Counted from the stretch's first letter, positions 1 through 8,044 are shown. The stretch: DNA of 47,988 bases from DAIQON01 sp036787835 (GCA_036787835.1 DAIQON010000009.1:1-47988), one strand, 5' to 3'. Numbers and translations: made by a program. Notes: generated by a model from the sequence alone, not told the origin.

Positions 1-42
1 TTTGAGAGTGCTACAGTAGATACAAGTGTCCTATATGTTTAG
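1..42 (+). CDS. Possible 3' end of an upstream gene
   Basis: Frame 1 is open from the first base to a TAG at 40-42, giving 13 C-terminal residues (FESATVDTSVLYV). The other two plus-strand frames close within the first 20 bases. It may be the tail of a gene that starts left of the window, but so short an open frame can occur by chance and no function can be read from it. Confidence 0.3.
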   Translation, partial: FESATVDTSVLYV

Positions 43-152
43 TGGCTCGACCATACATTTTAACTTTTACTGTCTGTTCAGCTGAATTTAAAACTGATTA
101 CTTACGGATGCTTATGCTTGCCAACTATTTGGTAAGGGTATTAAATACGTCT

Positions 153-779
153 ATGTCAGTCGCCTACGGCTCAGAATTGGTAGGTATCGCCACACCAACG
201 TGTGCTGGAAAAACCTCACTGCTTGAAGAACTTAAATTAAGGATGCCAGCTAGCGTAGCTACACTCCCCTTTGATGAATACGACCTATACCCTACTGGCT
301 CAGAGTTAATGGAGCGAGAACTAGCCGAACCCAGAATCACTAACTGGAAAGACCCAGCTCTCTTTGATATGCCTCAATTTATTCATGACGCGGCCACTAT
401 TGCCAGGGGTTATAGGGTTACATTACAAACAAGATCAAGAGAGAGCTTAGAAGGAGGTGAACAGAGTAGATTGTTCGTCCCTAGACGAATCAATATCCTG
501 GAGGGAGTTTTTGTCCTGCTCGATCCAGACATCAGAGCTTTAATGGATTTAAGATTCTATATAGATATACCGCCAGATGTAATGGTCGAGAGACGACTTG
601 CCACCCTGAGACCAGGTGTTAGCGGCAACCCTTGGGACGATCCAGAGTATATTAAAGGCTCAATGGTAGAGGGTACAAGAAAGTACGTCTTGCCACAGAG
701 AGAATATGCAGATGTTGTCCTGGACGGTACGAAGCCAACTACAGAATTGGCGACTCAAGTTATAGGTCACCTAAGCTAA
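153..779 (+). CDS. Uridine kinase-like P-loop kinase
   Basis: A 208-residue P-loop protein resembling the uridine kinase/phosphoribulokinase family, which phosphorylates nucleosides or other small hydroxyl substrates in the cytoplasm. From this start, GIATPTCAGKT lies at residues 11-21, a substrate-region NWKDPALFD at 64-72, ILEG at 115-118 and DLRFYIDIPPDV at 132-143, in the same order as uridine kinases. The first P-loop glycine is replaced by Thr14, which is unusual. The frame is open upstream to a GTG at 42, but ATG 153 gives the family's usual length and has a -10-like TATTAA ending 8 nt before it. The substrate is not predictable; a degenerate kinase is possible. Confidence 0.7.
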   Translation: MSVAYGSELVGIATPTCAGKTSLLEELKLRMPASVATLPFDEYDLYPTGSELMERELAEPRITNWKDPALFDMPQFIHDAATIARGYRVTLQTRSRESLEGGEQSRLFVPRRINILEGVFVLLDPDIRALMDLRFYIDIPPDVMVERRLATLRPGVSGNPWDDPEYIKGSMVEGTRKYVLPQREYADVVLDGTKPTTELATQVIGHLS

Positions 780-788
780 CCTTTTTGT

Positions 789-794
789 TATAAT
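789..794 (+). promoter_or_regulatory. -10 box, leaderless promoter
   Basis: A consensus TATAAT ends 8 nt before the ATG at 803, so transcription should start within about two bases of the start codon. Confidence 0.6.
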
Positions 795-802
795 TGGCCA
801 AT

Positions 803-1333
803 ATGAATGTTTTAGTTAGTGGCACTCCTGGCTCAGGGAAAACAAGCCTAGTCAAATATGCTAGTACTGTCAATGATAGCCGATTTATTGACGCTGATGA
901 GGTGCCCGGTCTTTGCGAATGGAGAGACCTTAAGACTAATGTAGTGATTGGGCTGGTAGAGAACGTTGAGTATCCAAATAATGATGAGTGGTTCAAGAAT
1001 AATGGCTGGTATTGGAATGAAGTTCGCCTGGAGGAGTTTATAACAGCTAATCCAGGGGTTATTTTGTGTGGCTCATCAGAAAACGTTACTGACTGTTACG
1101 AACTATTTAATAGGGTAGTTTTACTCAAGAAGACCGAGCAAGAACTTCTCAGTAACTTACTTAACCCCGATAGAGAAAATCCTTTTGGAAAAACAACTAT
1201 ACAAAGAGCAAACTTTATTAATTGGCAGGAGCACTTAATATCTGATGCAGCTGCTTTTAACAGCGTGGTAATTGAGGGTAACGACATTAAAGAATCTTAC
1301 AAAACAATCTGTAGCCTAATCGAGACTAAGTAG
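803..1333 (+). CDS. P-loop NTPase/kinase
   Basis: A 176-residue protein with a perfect Walker A motif at residues 7-14 (GTPGSGKT) followed by an IDADE segment, as in small adenylate/shikimate-kinase-like proteins. The remainder lacks clear lid or substrate motifs that would name the substrate. An in-frame TTG at 794 would add three residues, but it overlaps the last base of a TATAAT box, so ATG 803 is preferred. It follows another P-loop kinase by 23 nt yet has its own promoter, so the two are neighbours and not necessarily an operon. The ATP-binding fold is clear; the reaction is unknown. Confidence 0.7.
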   Translation: MNVLVSGTPGSGKTSLVKYASTVNDSRFIDADEVPGLCEWRDLKTNVVIGLVENVEYPNNDEWFKNNGWYWNEVRLEEFITANPGVILCGSSENVTDCYELFNRVVLLKKTEQELLSNLLNPDRENPFGKTTIQRANFINWQEHLISDAAAFNSVVIEGNDIKESYKTICSLIETK

Positions 1334-1355
1334 TTATCCGAATTCTGTAGTTCAA

Positions 1356-1916
1356 TTAATTTATGTATGTTGCTGCAATAAGAACTGCAAAAAAGATAGC
1401 GAAGTAACTGGCTTGGATACTTAATACTTTTGGGTGTCTAGCATTATACTTTCCCATAATAACAACTGAATAAATCATTATTACTAAACCTATGGCTGCA
1501 AATAGTCTCGGAAGAGTCGCAACTGTGCTATCTAAGGCAATTAGGAGTGTTATTGGCATGATAGCTGTTGCTGAGGTAAAAGCAAGTAATCGGTGAGTGT
1601 TCTCCGTCCATCCAGGAACCTCAGGTATCAAAGCGCACAGAAACTGGGATATTACTGCTATCCATACAAACAGGCTAAACCAAAACGACATATTGAAGTT
1701 GGGAATAAACCACTTAGTAAAGAAGAGAGTTAGTGGCACTAAAACTATTACAAATAAAACTATATAGAAAATAATTGAGATTTTTCTTTTCGCTATATGT
1801 TGACTAAGGGTATGATCGACACCAGCAGGCCATTTAATCAATATAAAGGATAGCCCGGTTGCAAGTATTGCAAAGGATAATAAGATTAAAGGTTTGTATG
1901 ATTCAACTGGAAGCAT
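1356..1916 (-). CDS. Multi-pass membrane protein, DUF998-like
   Basis: A 186-residue integral membrane protein with about six hydrophobic helices (near residues 9-27, 47-66, 77-95, 108-127, 134-153 and 165-184). It has short charged loops and no catalytic motif. The size and helix spacing resemble DUF998-type proteins, whose function is not established. It lies convergent to the kinase at 803-1333 with 22 nt between them. No convincing Shine-Dalgarno or -10 box precedes the ATG. I do not recognise a specific function. Confidence 0.65.
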   Translation of the reverse strand: MLPVESYKPLILLSFAILATGLSFILIKWPAGVDHTLSQHIAKRKISIIFYIVLFVIVLVPLTLFFTKWFIPNFNMSFWFSLFVWIAVISQFLCALIPEVPGWTENTHRLLAFTSATAIMPITLLIALDSTVATLPRLFAAIGLVIMIYSVVIMGKYNARHPKVLSIQASYFAIFFAVLIAATYIN

Positions 1917-2022
1917 GGATTATTTTTTCAGATTTCTTGGCTTATTTTAACAGGAATCTAGACAAATTTTTGTTTTGCTTATGGTTCTTCCCTGTTAATT
2001 AGTCTGATATTCTTAAATAGCA

Positions 2023-2898
2023 ATGTCGGGAATAAAGTTAAATGAACGAGTTTTACCCACAGATAGATGGTCGGCTAGGATAGTCAGCCCGGTTGATATT
2101 AGTAACGACATAGATCCTGTTAAGTATGGACCGGTAGTTATGTTTCATCCAGGATGGGGGAAGTCGCCTGAGAGGTATGCGCGGCTCCTTTATAGAATGG
2201 CCGACAGTGGCATTTTGCCGATCGGAATTGATACAAGATATGCATATTCAGATAGGCAACAGCCAAGGTCAAACATTCTTGCACAACACAAAACTGTCGG
2301 AACCTCAAACCCATACTTTAAGATCAATGGCAAAGTTGAGAATCGATTGGAATATAGACGCTCAACTGTAGCTCTAGACATCCAACGACGACTCGGTATT
2401 AACGGTGCATCACAAGTTGGCTATTCCGAAGGTGGTAGAATTGCTGCCCAAGTAGCAATTGAAACCAAAGATGCGCCAAGTCTAGTAATTATAAACGGAG
2501 CCGGTACCGGAGACAGCTCCCATGGTTTTAGGAGAATGGCTAGATCTAACTTAAACCGAATCACTGAAATGCTCAAGGGAAACTTGGACGTACCCGACTT
2601 AATCGGCAGCTCACTGGGGAGTACTGTATACACCCTATCCCATTTACGTAGAACAGTTGGTGAAAAGCGTGTAATCCAAAAAGCAGATACTTGGGGCATG
2701 CTTGACCTATTTAAAGATAGCGTTACTTCCGTGGCAGTACTACAGGCTACTAATGATGAATTAATTTCCTTTGAAGATAGCGAGAGTGCCTCTCATAGTC
2801 GTCAGTGGGTAACATTTGAACCAACTCCAGGAACACATAGTAATATTCATAATCCATACGTTCAAGATCTAGCTATTAGAGCTATCCAAGCTGCTTAA
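2023..2898 (+). CDS. Alpha/beta hydrolase
   Basis: A 291-residue cytoplasmic alpha/beta hydrolase. The nucleophile elbow GYSEGG places the catalytic serine at 135. An acid candidate (D245, in ATNDE) and a histidine in PGTHSNIH (H272 or H276) follow in the expected order, and FHPGWG near 41-46 probably forms the oxyanion region. There is no signal peptide. Glu directly after the catalytic Ser is shared with the hydrolase at 20717-21754. A -10-like TATTCT ends 9 nt before the ATG. The substrate is unknown; esterase or lipase activity is the family default. Confidence 0.78.
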   Translation: MSGIKLNERVLPTDRWSARIVSPVDISNDIDPVKYGPVVMFHPGWGKSPERYARLLYRMADSGILPIGIDTRYAYSDRQQPRSNILAQHKTVGTSNPYFKINGKVENRLEYRRSTVALDIQRRLGINGASQVGYSEGGRIAAQVAIETKDAPSLVIINGAGTGDSSHGFRRMARSNLNRITEMLKGNLDVPDLIGSSLGSTVYTLSHLRRTVGEKRVIQKADTWGMLDLFKDSVTSVAVLQATNDELISFEDSESASHSRQWVTFEPTPGTHSNIHNPYVQDLAIRAIQAA

Positions 2899-2917
2899 GG
2901 TTACCTATGTATCGTAT

Positions 2918-2946
2918 TTGATTTTTCGAACAGGTTATTTTATAAT
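2918..2946 (+). promoter_or_regulatory. Sigma70-type promoter, leaderless
   Basis: TTGATT (2918-2923), a 17-nt spacer and TATAAT (2941-2946) form a strong promoter. The -10 box ends exactly 6 nt before the ATG at 2953, so the first transcribed base should be the A of the start codon. Confidence 0.7.
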
Positions 2947-2952
2947 GCGCTA

Positions 2953-3405
2953 ATGTCGAATGAACAAAAGTTGCTTTTCTGTCGCGATGGTTTAGAAGCA
3001 GAGCATTGTGTGGGTGGTTTGGAAGTAAGGCTCCCACTAGCTCGTGTTTCTGCCCTGTACTCCCCTTTTCACTATTTTGTAGAATCTCAACCTGACTCCA
3101 CAATTAGAGATATCGTTTTATACTGTGTATTTTTATCTAGCCTGACAGAAGAGTTCGTAAAGTATGAGATAGATGGCAATGTATCAGGTGTAGATATTAG
3201 AATGATTAGAAAGAAAATAGTACCTAGCGTGGAAGATATTCCGGCGATTCAACAAAGACTTGAGCATATTGGTGGTACCGACGTAATGGACCCCGAACAA
3301 CTACTATATGTTGGTGCAGTAGCAAATATTCACGAGGCAACATTCAGAGCAATGTATGGCTTTGACCAAGCTCCCAGCTTAGCTACAGATATTGCAGCTA
3401 GTTGA
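2953..3405 (+). CDS. Hypothetical protein, 150 aa
   Basis: I do not recognise this protein. It is soluble, with no signal peptide or clear transmembrane helix. A predicted helical middle (DIVLYCVFLSSLTEEFVKYEI) is followed by a charged segment, and two cysteines lie near residues 10 and 19. The start is well supported by a consensus promoter whose -10 box ends 6 nt upstream. It follows the alpha/beta hydrolase at 2023-2898 by 54 nt but has its own promoter. It is probably a lineage-specific orphan. Confidence 0.6.
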   Translation: MSNEQKLLFCRDGLEAEHCVGGLEVRLPLARVSALYSPFHYFVESQPDSTIRDIVLYCVFLSSLTEEFVKYEIDGNVSGVDIRMIRKKIVPSVEDIPAIQQRLEHIGGTDVMDPEQLLYVGAVANIHEATFRAMYGFDQAPSLATDIAAS

Positions 3406-3418
3406 TTATTTAGTTTGC

Positions 3419-3424
3419 TATAGT
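3419..3424 (+). promoter_or_regulatory. -10 box, leaderless promoter
   Basis: TATAGT ends exactly 6 nt before the ATG at 3431. This spacing decides that start over an open-frame ATG at 3392 inside the previous gene. No good -35 box is visible. Confidence 0.5.
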
Positions 3425-3430
3425 AAGGTA

Positions 3431-3955
3431 ATGAATGTAGTCCTTAACATGGGTATTTCGCCCAACGGTCTAATAGCAAGAGAGGATGGTAATGAAGATT
3501 GGCTACCATCCGATGGTTGGGATGATTTTTTAAATGAGGCTAAACGCTTCAATAATATAGTCATGGGTCGAGAGACTTATGAGGTCGTTACCAGACTATA
3601 CTCAAATTATAATTTCGACAATGTTGAAGCTAAACATAAAATTATAGTGACTATAAATCCAGACTTTAAGGCCCCTAACGGATATACAATTGTACACAGT
3701 CCTGAAGAAGCCATTAACTATGTTGATAAACAAGGATTAGATAGCTTATTTTTAATTGGTGGAGGCAAGCTTAACGCCGAGTTTCTAAAACGTAAATTAG
3801 TTAACGAAATTGAGCTGATTATAACCCCCTATATTATAGGCAAAGGACGGCCGTTTATTTTTCCAACAGATTTTGATTTACCCCTAGAACTTATCGAGTA
3901 TAAGCCCTTGTCTAAGGGACGAATGCTTCTCAGATATCGCTGTCTTATAATCTAA
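3431..3955 (+). CDS. RibD C-terminal/DHFR-like reductase
   Basis: A 174-residue reductase of the RibD_C/DHFR superfamily, which uses NADPH to reduce pteridine- or pyrimidine-like substrates. Visible marks are an N-terminal MNVVLNMGISPNG strand and loop, NNIVMGRETYEVV (the NADPH-side R/T segment), FLIGGGKL (glycine-rich nucleotide loop) and ELIITPYIIGKGRPFIF. Unlike the true FolA at 18786-19262, it lacks the PWxxPxD substrate motif, so it is probably not a dihydrofolate reductase. A TATAGT box ending 6 nt upstream fixes the start. It may be a stand-alone reductase of unknown substrate. Confidence 0.72.
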   Translation: MNVVLNMGISPNGLIAREDGNEDWLPSDGWDDFLNEAKRFNNIVMGRETYEVVTRLYSNYNFDNVEAKHKIIVTINPDFKAPNGYTIVHSPEEAINYVDKQGLDSLFLIGGGKLNAEFLKRKLVNEIELIITPYIIGKGRPFIFPTDFDLPLELIEYKPLSKGRMLLRYRCLII

Positions 3956-3999
3956 ACCTTGGATCTACTTGAAAATATTATTAAAAACCTACGTAAGAA

Positions 4000-4653
4000 T
4001 TAGCTTTCTAGAAGTTTCTTGACTTCATCTAAATTATTAACTATCTTCCAGGCGGCTTTCCTAAGCTCGCCACTAGCGTACTCACTGTCGAGGAGTATCC
4101 CGTGTTTTGTCACTTCAAAAAGTTGCATGTCATTCATGCCGTCACCAACTGCAACGCATTCAGTAGGATCTATGTTTTGCTTCTTACAGAATTCTAGAAG
4201 CTGTGTTTTCTTAACCGACGCTTGATCTACTTCATAATATAGGTCTACCAGTTCATCATCTTCGTTAAAATGAAGATCGGCATTGGCATAGTAGTTATCT
4301 ATCCCTAATCTACCGGCAACATAAGCAGCATACGTATTTGTAGCACCAGATATTAAACATAGGGTGTAGCCTCTGGCCTTAAGCCAATTAACAACTGAGA
4401 ATGCCTCATCCCGTATAGGCCAGCTAGAATATACATCTTTTACTTTTGTTTTATTTGAGTTGCCAGTAGCTTGCCACAGGGCCAAAAGTTTATTTTTTGC
4501 CTGCTTGTAAGTTAGCTTGCCTTCAGATAGACCTGCATGAATCGTTACATGGTCATCTTTAGAGGCTCCAATGTCATGAGTAAACTGTAGCCATGAATTA
4601 TGTTCAATCAAAGTTCCATCTAAATCAAATATCACCGTTCGTATTTTGGTCAT
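4000..4653 (-). CDS. HAD phosphatase, SerB-like (HAD-IB)
   Basis: A 217-residue haloacid dehalogenase-superfamily phosphatase with all four motifs: FDLDGT (nucleophile D10, acid/base D12), ISGAT (S102), a lysine near 148-149 and GDGMND (170-175). The helical cap between motifs I and II and the motif III/IV spacing resemble phosphoserine phosphatase and related HAD-IB enzymes. No serine-pathway gene lies nearby, so the substrate could be another small phosphomonoester. It is transcribed divergently from a second HAD protein at 4695, and both promoters lie in a 41-nt gap. Confidence 0.8.
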   Translation of the reverse strand: MTKIRTVIFDLDGTLIEHNSWLQFTHDIGASKDDHVTIHAGLSEGKLTYKQAKNKLLALWQATGNSNKTKVKDVYSSWPIRDEAFSVVNWLKARGYTLCLISGATNTYAAYVAGRLGIDNYYANADLHFNEDDELVDLYYEVDQASVKKTQLLEFCKKQNIDPTECVAVGDGMNDMQLFEVTKHGILLDSEYASGELRKAAWKIVNNLDEVKKLLES

Positions 4654-4659
4654 CTCTCA

Positions 4660-4688
4660 ATAATAACAAACTCTTTATCTGTTATCAT
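4660..4688. promoter_or_regulatory. Divergent pair of leaderless -10 boxes
   Basis: On the minus strand TATTAT (4665-4660) ends 6 nt before the ATG of the HAD gene whose start is at 4653. On the plus strand TATCAT (4683-4688) ends 6 nt before the GTG at 4695. The two HAD genes therefore share one very short promoter region. Confidence 0.6.
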
Positions 4689-4694
4689 TACTAA

Positions 4695-5267
4695 GTGATC
4701 AAGGTAATAATTTTTGACTTCTTTGGCGTTATTAGAAGTGATTCATACAATGCCTGGCTTAATATGCATGGTCTTACGCGTGAGGGCGAATACTTATCAG
4801 CATCTGAAAAGGTAGACTCTGGAGAAATTACCATCGCTGAGTTTAGATCCCTACTAAGTCAGTTAAGTGGTGATGCAGTTGATAAGATTAATGCTGATTT
4901 TGATACTGCCAATAAAATTGATAATGAAGTAGTAAAAATAATTGCTAGCCTCAAGAATAAATATAGGCTAGCCTTACTGTCTAATTCGCCATCAGCTTAT
5001 TTGCGCAAGATTCTTGATGATAATGATCTTGCCAAGTATTTTGATGAGGTAGTAGTGTCAAGTGAAGTTGGCCTTGTTAAGCCAGATAGACGAATATTTG
5101 ATTTAGTTATTTCTCGTCTAGGTGTTAACCTAGCGGAAGCATTGTTCATTGATGATAATATATATCATGTTGAAAGTGCTGAAAGAACTGGGATTAAAAG
5201 TATCTTGTTTACTTCAGCTCGACGACTAAAAAATGACCTACAAGTTCTAGGGATTGAGCTAAGTTAA
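4695..5267 (+). CDS. HAD-IA family hydrolase
   Basis: A 190-residue HAD-superfamily protein. Motif I is FDFFGV with nucleophile D8; the usual second Asp (+2) is Phe10, as in some HAD-IA members that have xxDxGxV motifs. Motif II is LLSNS (S96), motif III GLVKPD (K129) and motif IV FIDDN (D153, D154). The helical cap lies at about 15-85. The GTG start follows TATCAT by 6 nt. A DUF4396-like gene follows 9 nt later and is probably co-transcribed. Loss of the second Asp suggests altered or slow phosphatase chemistry. Confidence 0.75.
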   Translation: MIKVIIFDFFGVIRSDSYNAWLNMHGLTREGEYLSASEKVDSGEITIAEFRSLLSQLSGDAVDKINADFDTANKIDNEVVKIIASLKNKYRLALLSNSPSAYLRKILDDNDLAKYFDEVVVSSEVGLVKPDRRIFDLVISRLGVNLAEALFIDDNIYHVESAERTGIKSILFTSARRLKNDLQVLGIELS

Positions 5268-5276
5268 AAATCTAAT

Positions 5277-5708
5277 ATGACTATTGATCAGAAGACGCGT
5301 CAAGCAATCGACCACACAATACATTGTTTGATAGGTTGCGGAATTGGCGAGATACTGGGTATGATAATTGCCTCACAGCTGGGATGGCATCGCTATGGAA
5401 GAATATCTTTAGCTATAATTCTAGCTTTCTGTTTTGGCTATGCATTAACTTATAGAAATGTTCGAAAAAAAGTCGAAACTTCAAAAGAGGCAATAAAAAT
5501 TACTCTAGCCACTGATACTGTTTCAATCACTACCATGGAAATCGTAGATAATACGATCGAGCTAATAATACCTAACGCTCTGATCGTCTCAATGACGTCT
5601 TTCAGGTTTTGGTGGGGATTAGCACTGTCCTTAACTATTGCCTTTATAATTACCGTACCAATAAATCGCTATATGATCTCTAGAAATGGTCATGCACATA
5701 TGCATTGA
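5277..5708 (+). CDS. DUF4396-like membrane protein
   Basis: A 143-residue membrane protein with about four helices. The first carries a GCGIGEILGM motif (about residues 21-30), the hallmark of DUF4396 proteins. The C-terminus is His-rich (NGHAHMH), and the first helix is preceded by DHTIHCL, so metal binding is conceivable. It lies 9 nt after the HAD gene and no clear Shine-Dalgarno precedes it, so operon reading is likely. The family's function is not established; similar domains are found near metal-handling genes. Confidence 0.65.
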   Translation: MTIDQKTRQAIDHTIHCLIGCGIGEILGMIIASQLGWHRYGRISLAIILAFCFGYALTYRNVRKKVETSKEAIKITLATDTVSITTMEIVDNTIELIIPNALIVSMTSFRFWWGLALSLTIAFIITVPINRYMISRNGHAHMH

Positions 5709-5791
5709 TGACTGGAAAGCTTAGTACGTATAGTTAGCAGCTATTGATTGCAAAACCACTATATTGGTGTTATCGACAAGAAGATTTGGTT

Positions 5792-6292
5792 TTAGCTGGC
5801 GCCTAAAGCTAATTCTTTTATATCGACAGGTTTAGACTCACTTGAAAGCTCTTGTTCAGACAAAATTCCAATGCCTTTTTCTGGCTGAAGAGTATATAAC
5901 GTAACATGGGTTGGCTGATAAGGTATGTCTACGCCATATGTCTGTTTCACCTGATCGAAGAAAGAATATAAATTAGCAACCTCTACCATTTCTATTACGG
6001 TTTTACGCACATCACGCTCAACAAATCTATACTTTTTTAGAAGTTTATAGTCATCTAGTGAATTAGATTCAGAATAATTATTGAACTGTTCGACTATCTG
6101 TTTTTCAATTTCATCAGCTTGGCTTTGATCTATGATCTGAGCTATTTTCCCGGCATTGATAAGTGATATGTGAAATTCAGATTTTAAAGATAAATGATGA
6201 CCTTTGATGGTAATAGACTTTGGAAGTTCATTGGTTAATGAAATATTAAGTACTATGTAACCCTTATCGTAAATATAGTTTTTATGTCTCAT
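5792..6292 (-). CDS. 2H phosphoesterase-like protein
   Basis: A 166-residue soluble protein with two H-x-S/T-hydrophobic motifs, FHISL (H41, S43) and THVTL (H129, T131). This is the signature and spacing of the 2H phosphoesterase superfamily (LigT/cyclic-phosphodiesterase type), which acts on 2',3'-cyclic or 2'-5' phosphodiester bonds in RNA or nucleotides. It is the last gene of a minus-strand operon and overlaps the preceding unknown gene by 11 nt, after an IMP-family phosphatase. Assignment rests on these two motifs; overall similarity was not tested. Confidence 0.55.
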   Translation of the reverse strand: MRHKNYIYDKGYIVLNISLTNELPKSITIKGHHLSLKSEFHISLINAGKIAQIIDQSQADEIEKQIVEQFNNYSESNSLDDYKLLKKYRFVERDVRKTVIEMVEVANLYSFFDQVKQTYGVDIPYQPTHVTLYTLQPEKGIGILSEQELSSESKPVDIKELALGAS

Positions 6293-6623
6293 CTGCTGTT
6301 ACCTCTAGGGCCCTCAGATCAGAGGTCTGTTGCTCCATAAATTCTTCTACATCTTTAGACAATGGTATTGGATCAAAACGATACGGATAATTTTCGCCTC
6401 TAAGCTGATTGACAATCTCATCAAAATTTTCGACTGTATCTCTAAACACATAAATTGGTAGATGAAGTGTAGGAAGTTCTTGGTCAACATAAAGGTGGTC
6501 AAACACTCTCCATCTATCTAAATGACAAAAGATAACTGTGTTGCTCCATGTCAGAGTACGCACTCTACCGGCTAAATCTACTCTACCGGCTGGCTCCCCA
6601 TCATTATATTTAAACTCGATCAT
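6282..6623 (-). CDS. Hypothetical protein, 113 aa, in phosphatase operon
   Basis: I do not recognise this protein. It is soluble and small, with a predicted beta-rich N-terminus (GRVRTLTWSNTVIFCHLDRW) and an acidic C-terminus, and it has no transmembrane segment. It sits between the IMP-family phosphatase (1-nt gap upstream) and the 2H-like gene (11-nt overlap downstream), so translation is probably coupled and the three products are likely linked in function. Confidence 0.6.
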   Translation of the reverse strand: MIEFKYNDGEPAGRVDLAGRVRTLTWSNTVIFCHLDRWRVFDHLYVDQELPTLHLPIYVFRDTVENFDEIVNQLRGENYPYRFDPIPLSKDVEEFMEQQTSDLRALEVTADET

Positions 6624-6624
6624 C

Positions 6625-7410
6625 TTATTTAGCTTCCGTTAAATGATTTTTAGTAATTTTTATGAGATCTGGGTGCACTTTACCGTTGGAAACTATGGCT
6701 CCATATATTTCTTGGTCGTAACGCTGTTCATCACCTAGCAGATCGGTTACCTTACCTCCAGCTTCCTCAACAATTAATTTAACTGCGGCAATGTCATGAG
6801 CCGAATCACCAGAAAAGATTGTGGCGCCAAATTGTCCTAGGGCAACCATCATTGCCTCATAAACAACGCACTGGTACTGATAGTGTCTTTGGACTTTACG
6901 AATTATTTCATCGTGAAACTCCAACACTTTTAGGCACTTACCTTGTGGCCCAGAAGTGCCAATTAATATTTTAGATAAATCATTTTCTTTATTAACATAG
7001 ATTTGCTCTTCATTACAAAATGCTCCACTGCCCTTGCTGGAAGAGAAAAGCCTTTTTAGATAAGGATCATAAACTACGGCTACAATGGGGACACCGTTTT
7101 GAACCAAGGCTAGTGAAAATACGTTAGTAGGAATTCCAAGAACAAATGGCATAGTTCCATCTATAGGGTCGCACACCCAAACGTATTCTTTACCTTCTTG
7201 TTCAAAACTGATCTCTTCGCCGCGAACCCCATGATTTGGATAAGCTGCTATTACTTTATCTATAACTAGTTGGTTTATCTTCATGTCTGCTTCGGTTACG
7301 GGGGAGTTATCTGGTTTAATTTCCCTGGCGGCACCAATCGTAAAGTAATCTAGCATAATCTCTCCTGCTTCCAAAGCAAGCCTCTTTGCAAATTGAAGAT
7401 ACTCGTCCAT
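6625..7410 (-). CDS. Inositol monophosphatase-family phosphatase
   Basis: A 261-residue Mg-dependent phosphatase of the IMPase/CysQ/HisN superfamily. The metal-binding motifs are GEE (64-66), DPIDGT (81-86) and HDIAA with EEAGG (205-219), in order and at normal spacing; the length is typical. Substrates in the family include inositol phosphate, histidinol phosphate and 3'-phosphoadenosine 5'-phosphate. With a 2H-phosphoesterase-like gene in the same operon, a nucleotide substrate is an attractive guess. It is first in a three-gene operon, with a TATTAT box ending 6 nt before the ATG. Confidence 0.8.
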   Translation of the reverse strand: MDEYLQFAKRLALEAGEIMLDYFTIGAAREIKPDNSPVTEADMKINQLVIDKVIAAYPNHGVRGEEISFEQEGKEYVWVCDPIDGTMPFVLGIPTNVFSLALVQNGVPIVAVVYDPYLKRLFSSSKGSGAFCNEEQIYVNKENDLSKILIGTSGPQGKCLKVLEFHDEIIRKVQRHYQYQCVVYEAMMVALGQFGATIFSGDSAHDIAAVKLIVEEAGGKVTDLLGDEQRYDQEIYGAIVSNGKVHPDLIKITKNHLTEAK

Positions 7411-7416
7411 ATCTAA

Positions 7417-7422
7417 ATAATA
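7417..7422 (-). promoter_or_regulatory. -10 box, leaderless operon promoter
   Basis: TATTAT on the minus strand ends exactly 6 nt before the ATG of the IMP-family gene. The surrounding TTGTTATTATT is also found before the HAD gene whose start is at 4653. Confidence 0.6.
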
Positions 7423-7492
7423 ACAGAAGTCTTATAGCTTTATTTAGAAGTGGTGACTAAAGTTTACTTGGGTATTTGTTAAGCTTATAATC

Positions 7493-8011
7493 ATGCATCA
7501 TTTTCTTATCGCCCAAATAGTAGGCGCTGTAGCAGTAATTATTGCCCTAAGTGTGTACCAGTTTAATAACCGCAAGTTAATGCTAAGGCTAAACGCAGTG
7601 GCAGCATTTTTGTACGCTATATCCTTCTATATGCTTGGAGCTCGGACTGGAGCGGCGATGAATTTAATTGGCAGTGGGCGCTGCTTTGTTTTCACTAAAG
7701 TGGCACCGTCTCGAAAAAACATATGGGTATTATTTATTTTTATACTGATATCTATTATTGGTACGGCACTGACTTGGCAGGGCAATGTTAGCTTGCTAGC
7801 CATAGGTGGTTCAATATTTAGTGCAATTGCTTTTTGGCAAAGGGACCCTAAGACGATTCGGGTTCTTGCCCTATTAATTCCGCCTCTTTGGTTTAGCTAC
7901 GATGCTCTATCAGGATCTTATCCTGGTATGTTTGTAGAGGCTTTTAACTTGGTCTCTATACTTATTGGCCGCTATCGTTTTGACAAAAAAGTAATTAAGG
8001 CCCGAGCATAA
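7493..8011 (+). CDS. YgjV-like inner membrane protein
   Basis: A 172-residue membrane protein with about six helices. The pattern YQFNNRKLMLRLNAVAAFL, then GARTGAAMNLIGSGRC, and a C-terminal segment with WFSYDALSGSYPG matches the YgjV (Imp-YgjV) family, whose function is unknown. A TATAAT box lies only one base before the ATG, too close for that start if it is the -10, so the true promoter or start may differ. It is divergent from the IMP operon. Confidence 0.7.
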   Translation: MHHFLIAQIVGAVAVIIALSVYQFNNRKLMLRLNAVAAFLYAISFYMLGARTGAAMNLIGSGRCFVFTKVAPSRKNIWVLFIFILISIIGTALTWQGNVSLLAIGGSIFSAIAFWQRDPKTIRVLALLIPPLWFSYDALSGSYPGMFVEAFNLVSILIGRYRFDKKVIKARA

Positions 8012-8044
8012 TTGCTTATGGTTGGTTAGTTAAAGTTGCAGTGC

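Noticed and set aside
760..996. Minus-strand open frame, 78 codons
   Set aside because: It is antisense to the P-loop NTPase start and has no promoter or motif. The same holds for other antisense frames inside clear genes.
5709..5791. Terminator between the DUF4396-like and 2H-like genes
   Set aside because: Only a 4-bp ACCA/TGGT pairing was found and no T-run.
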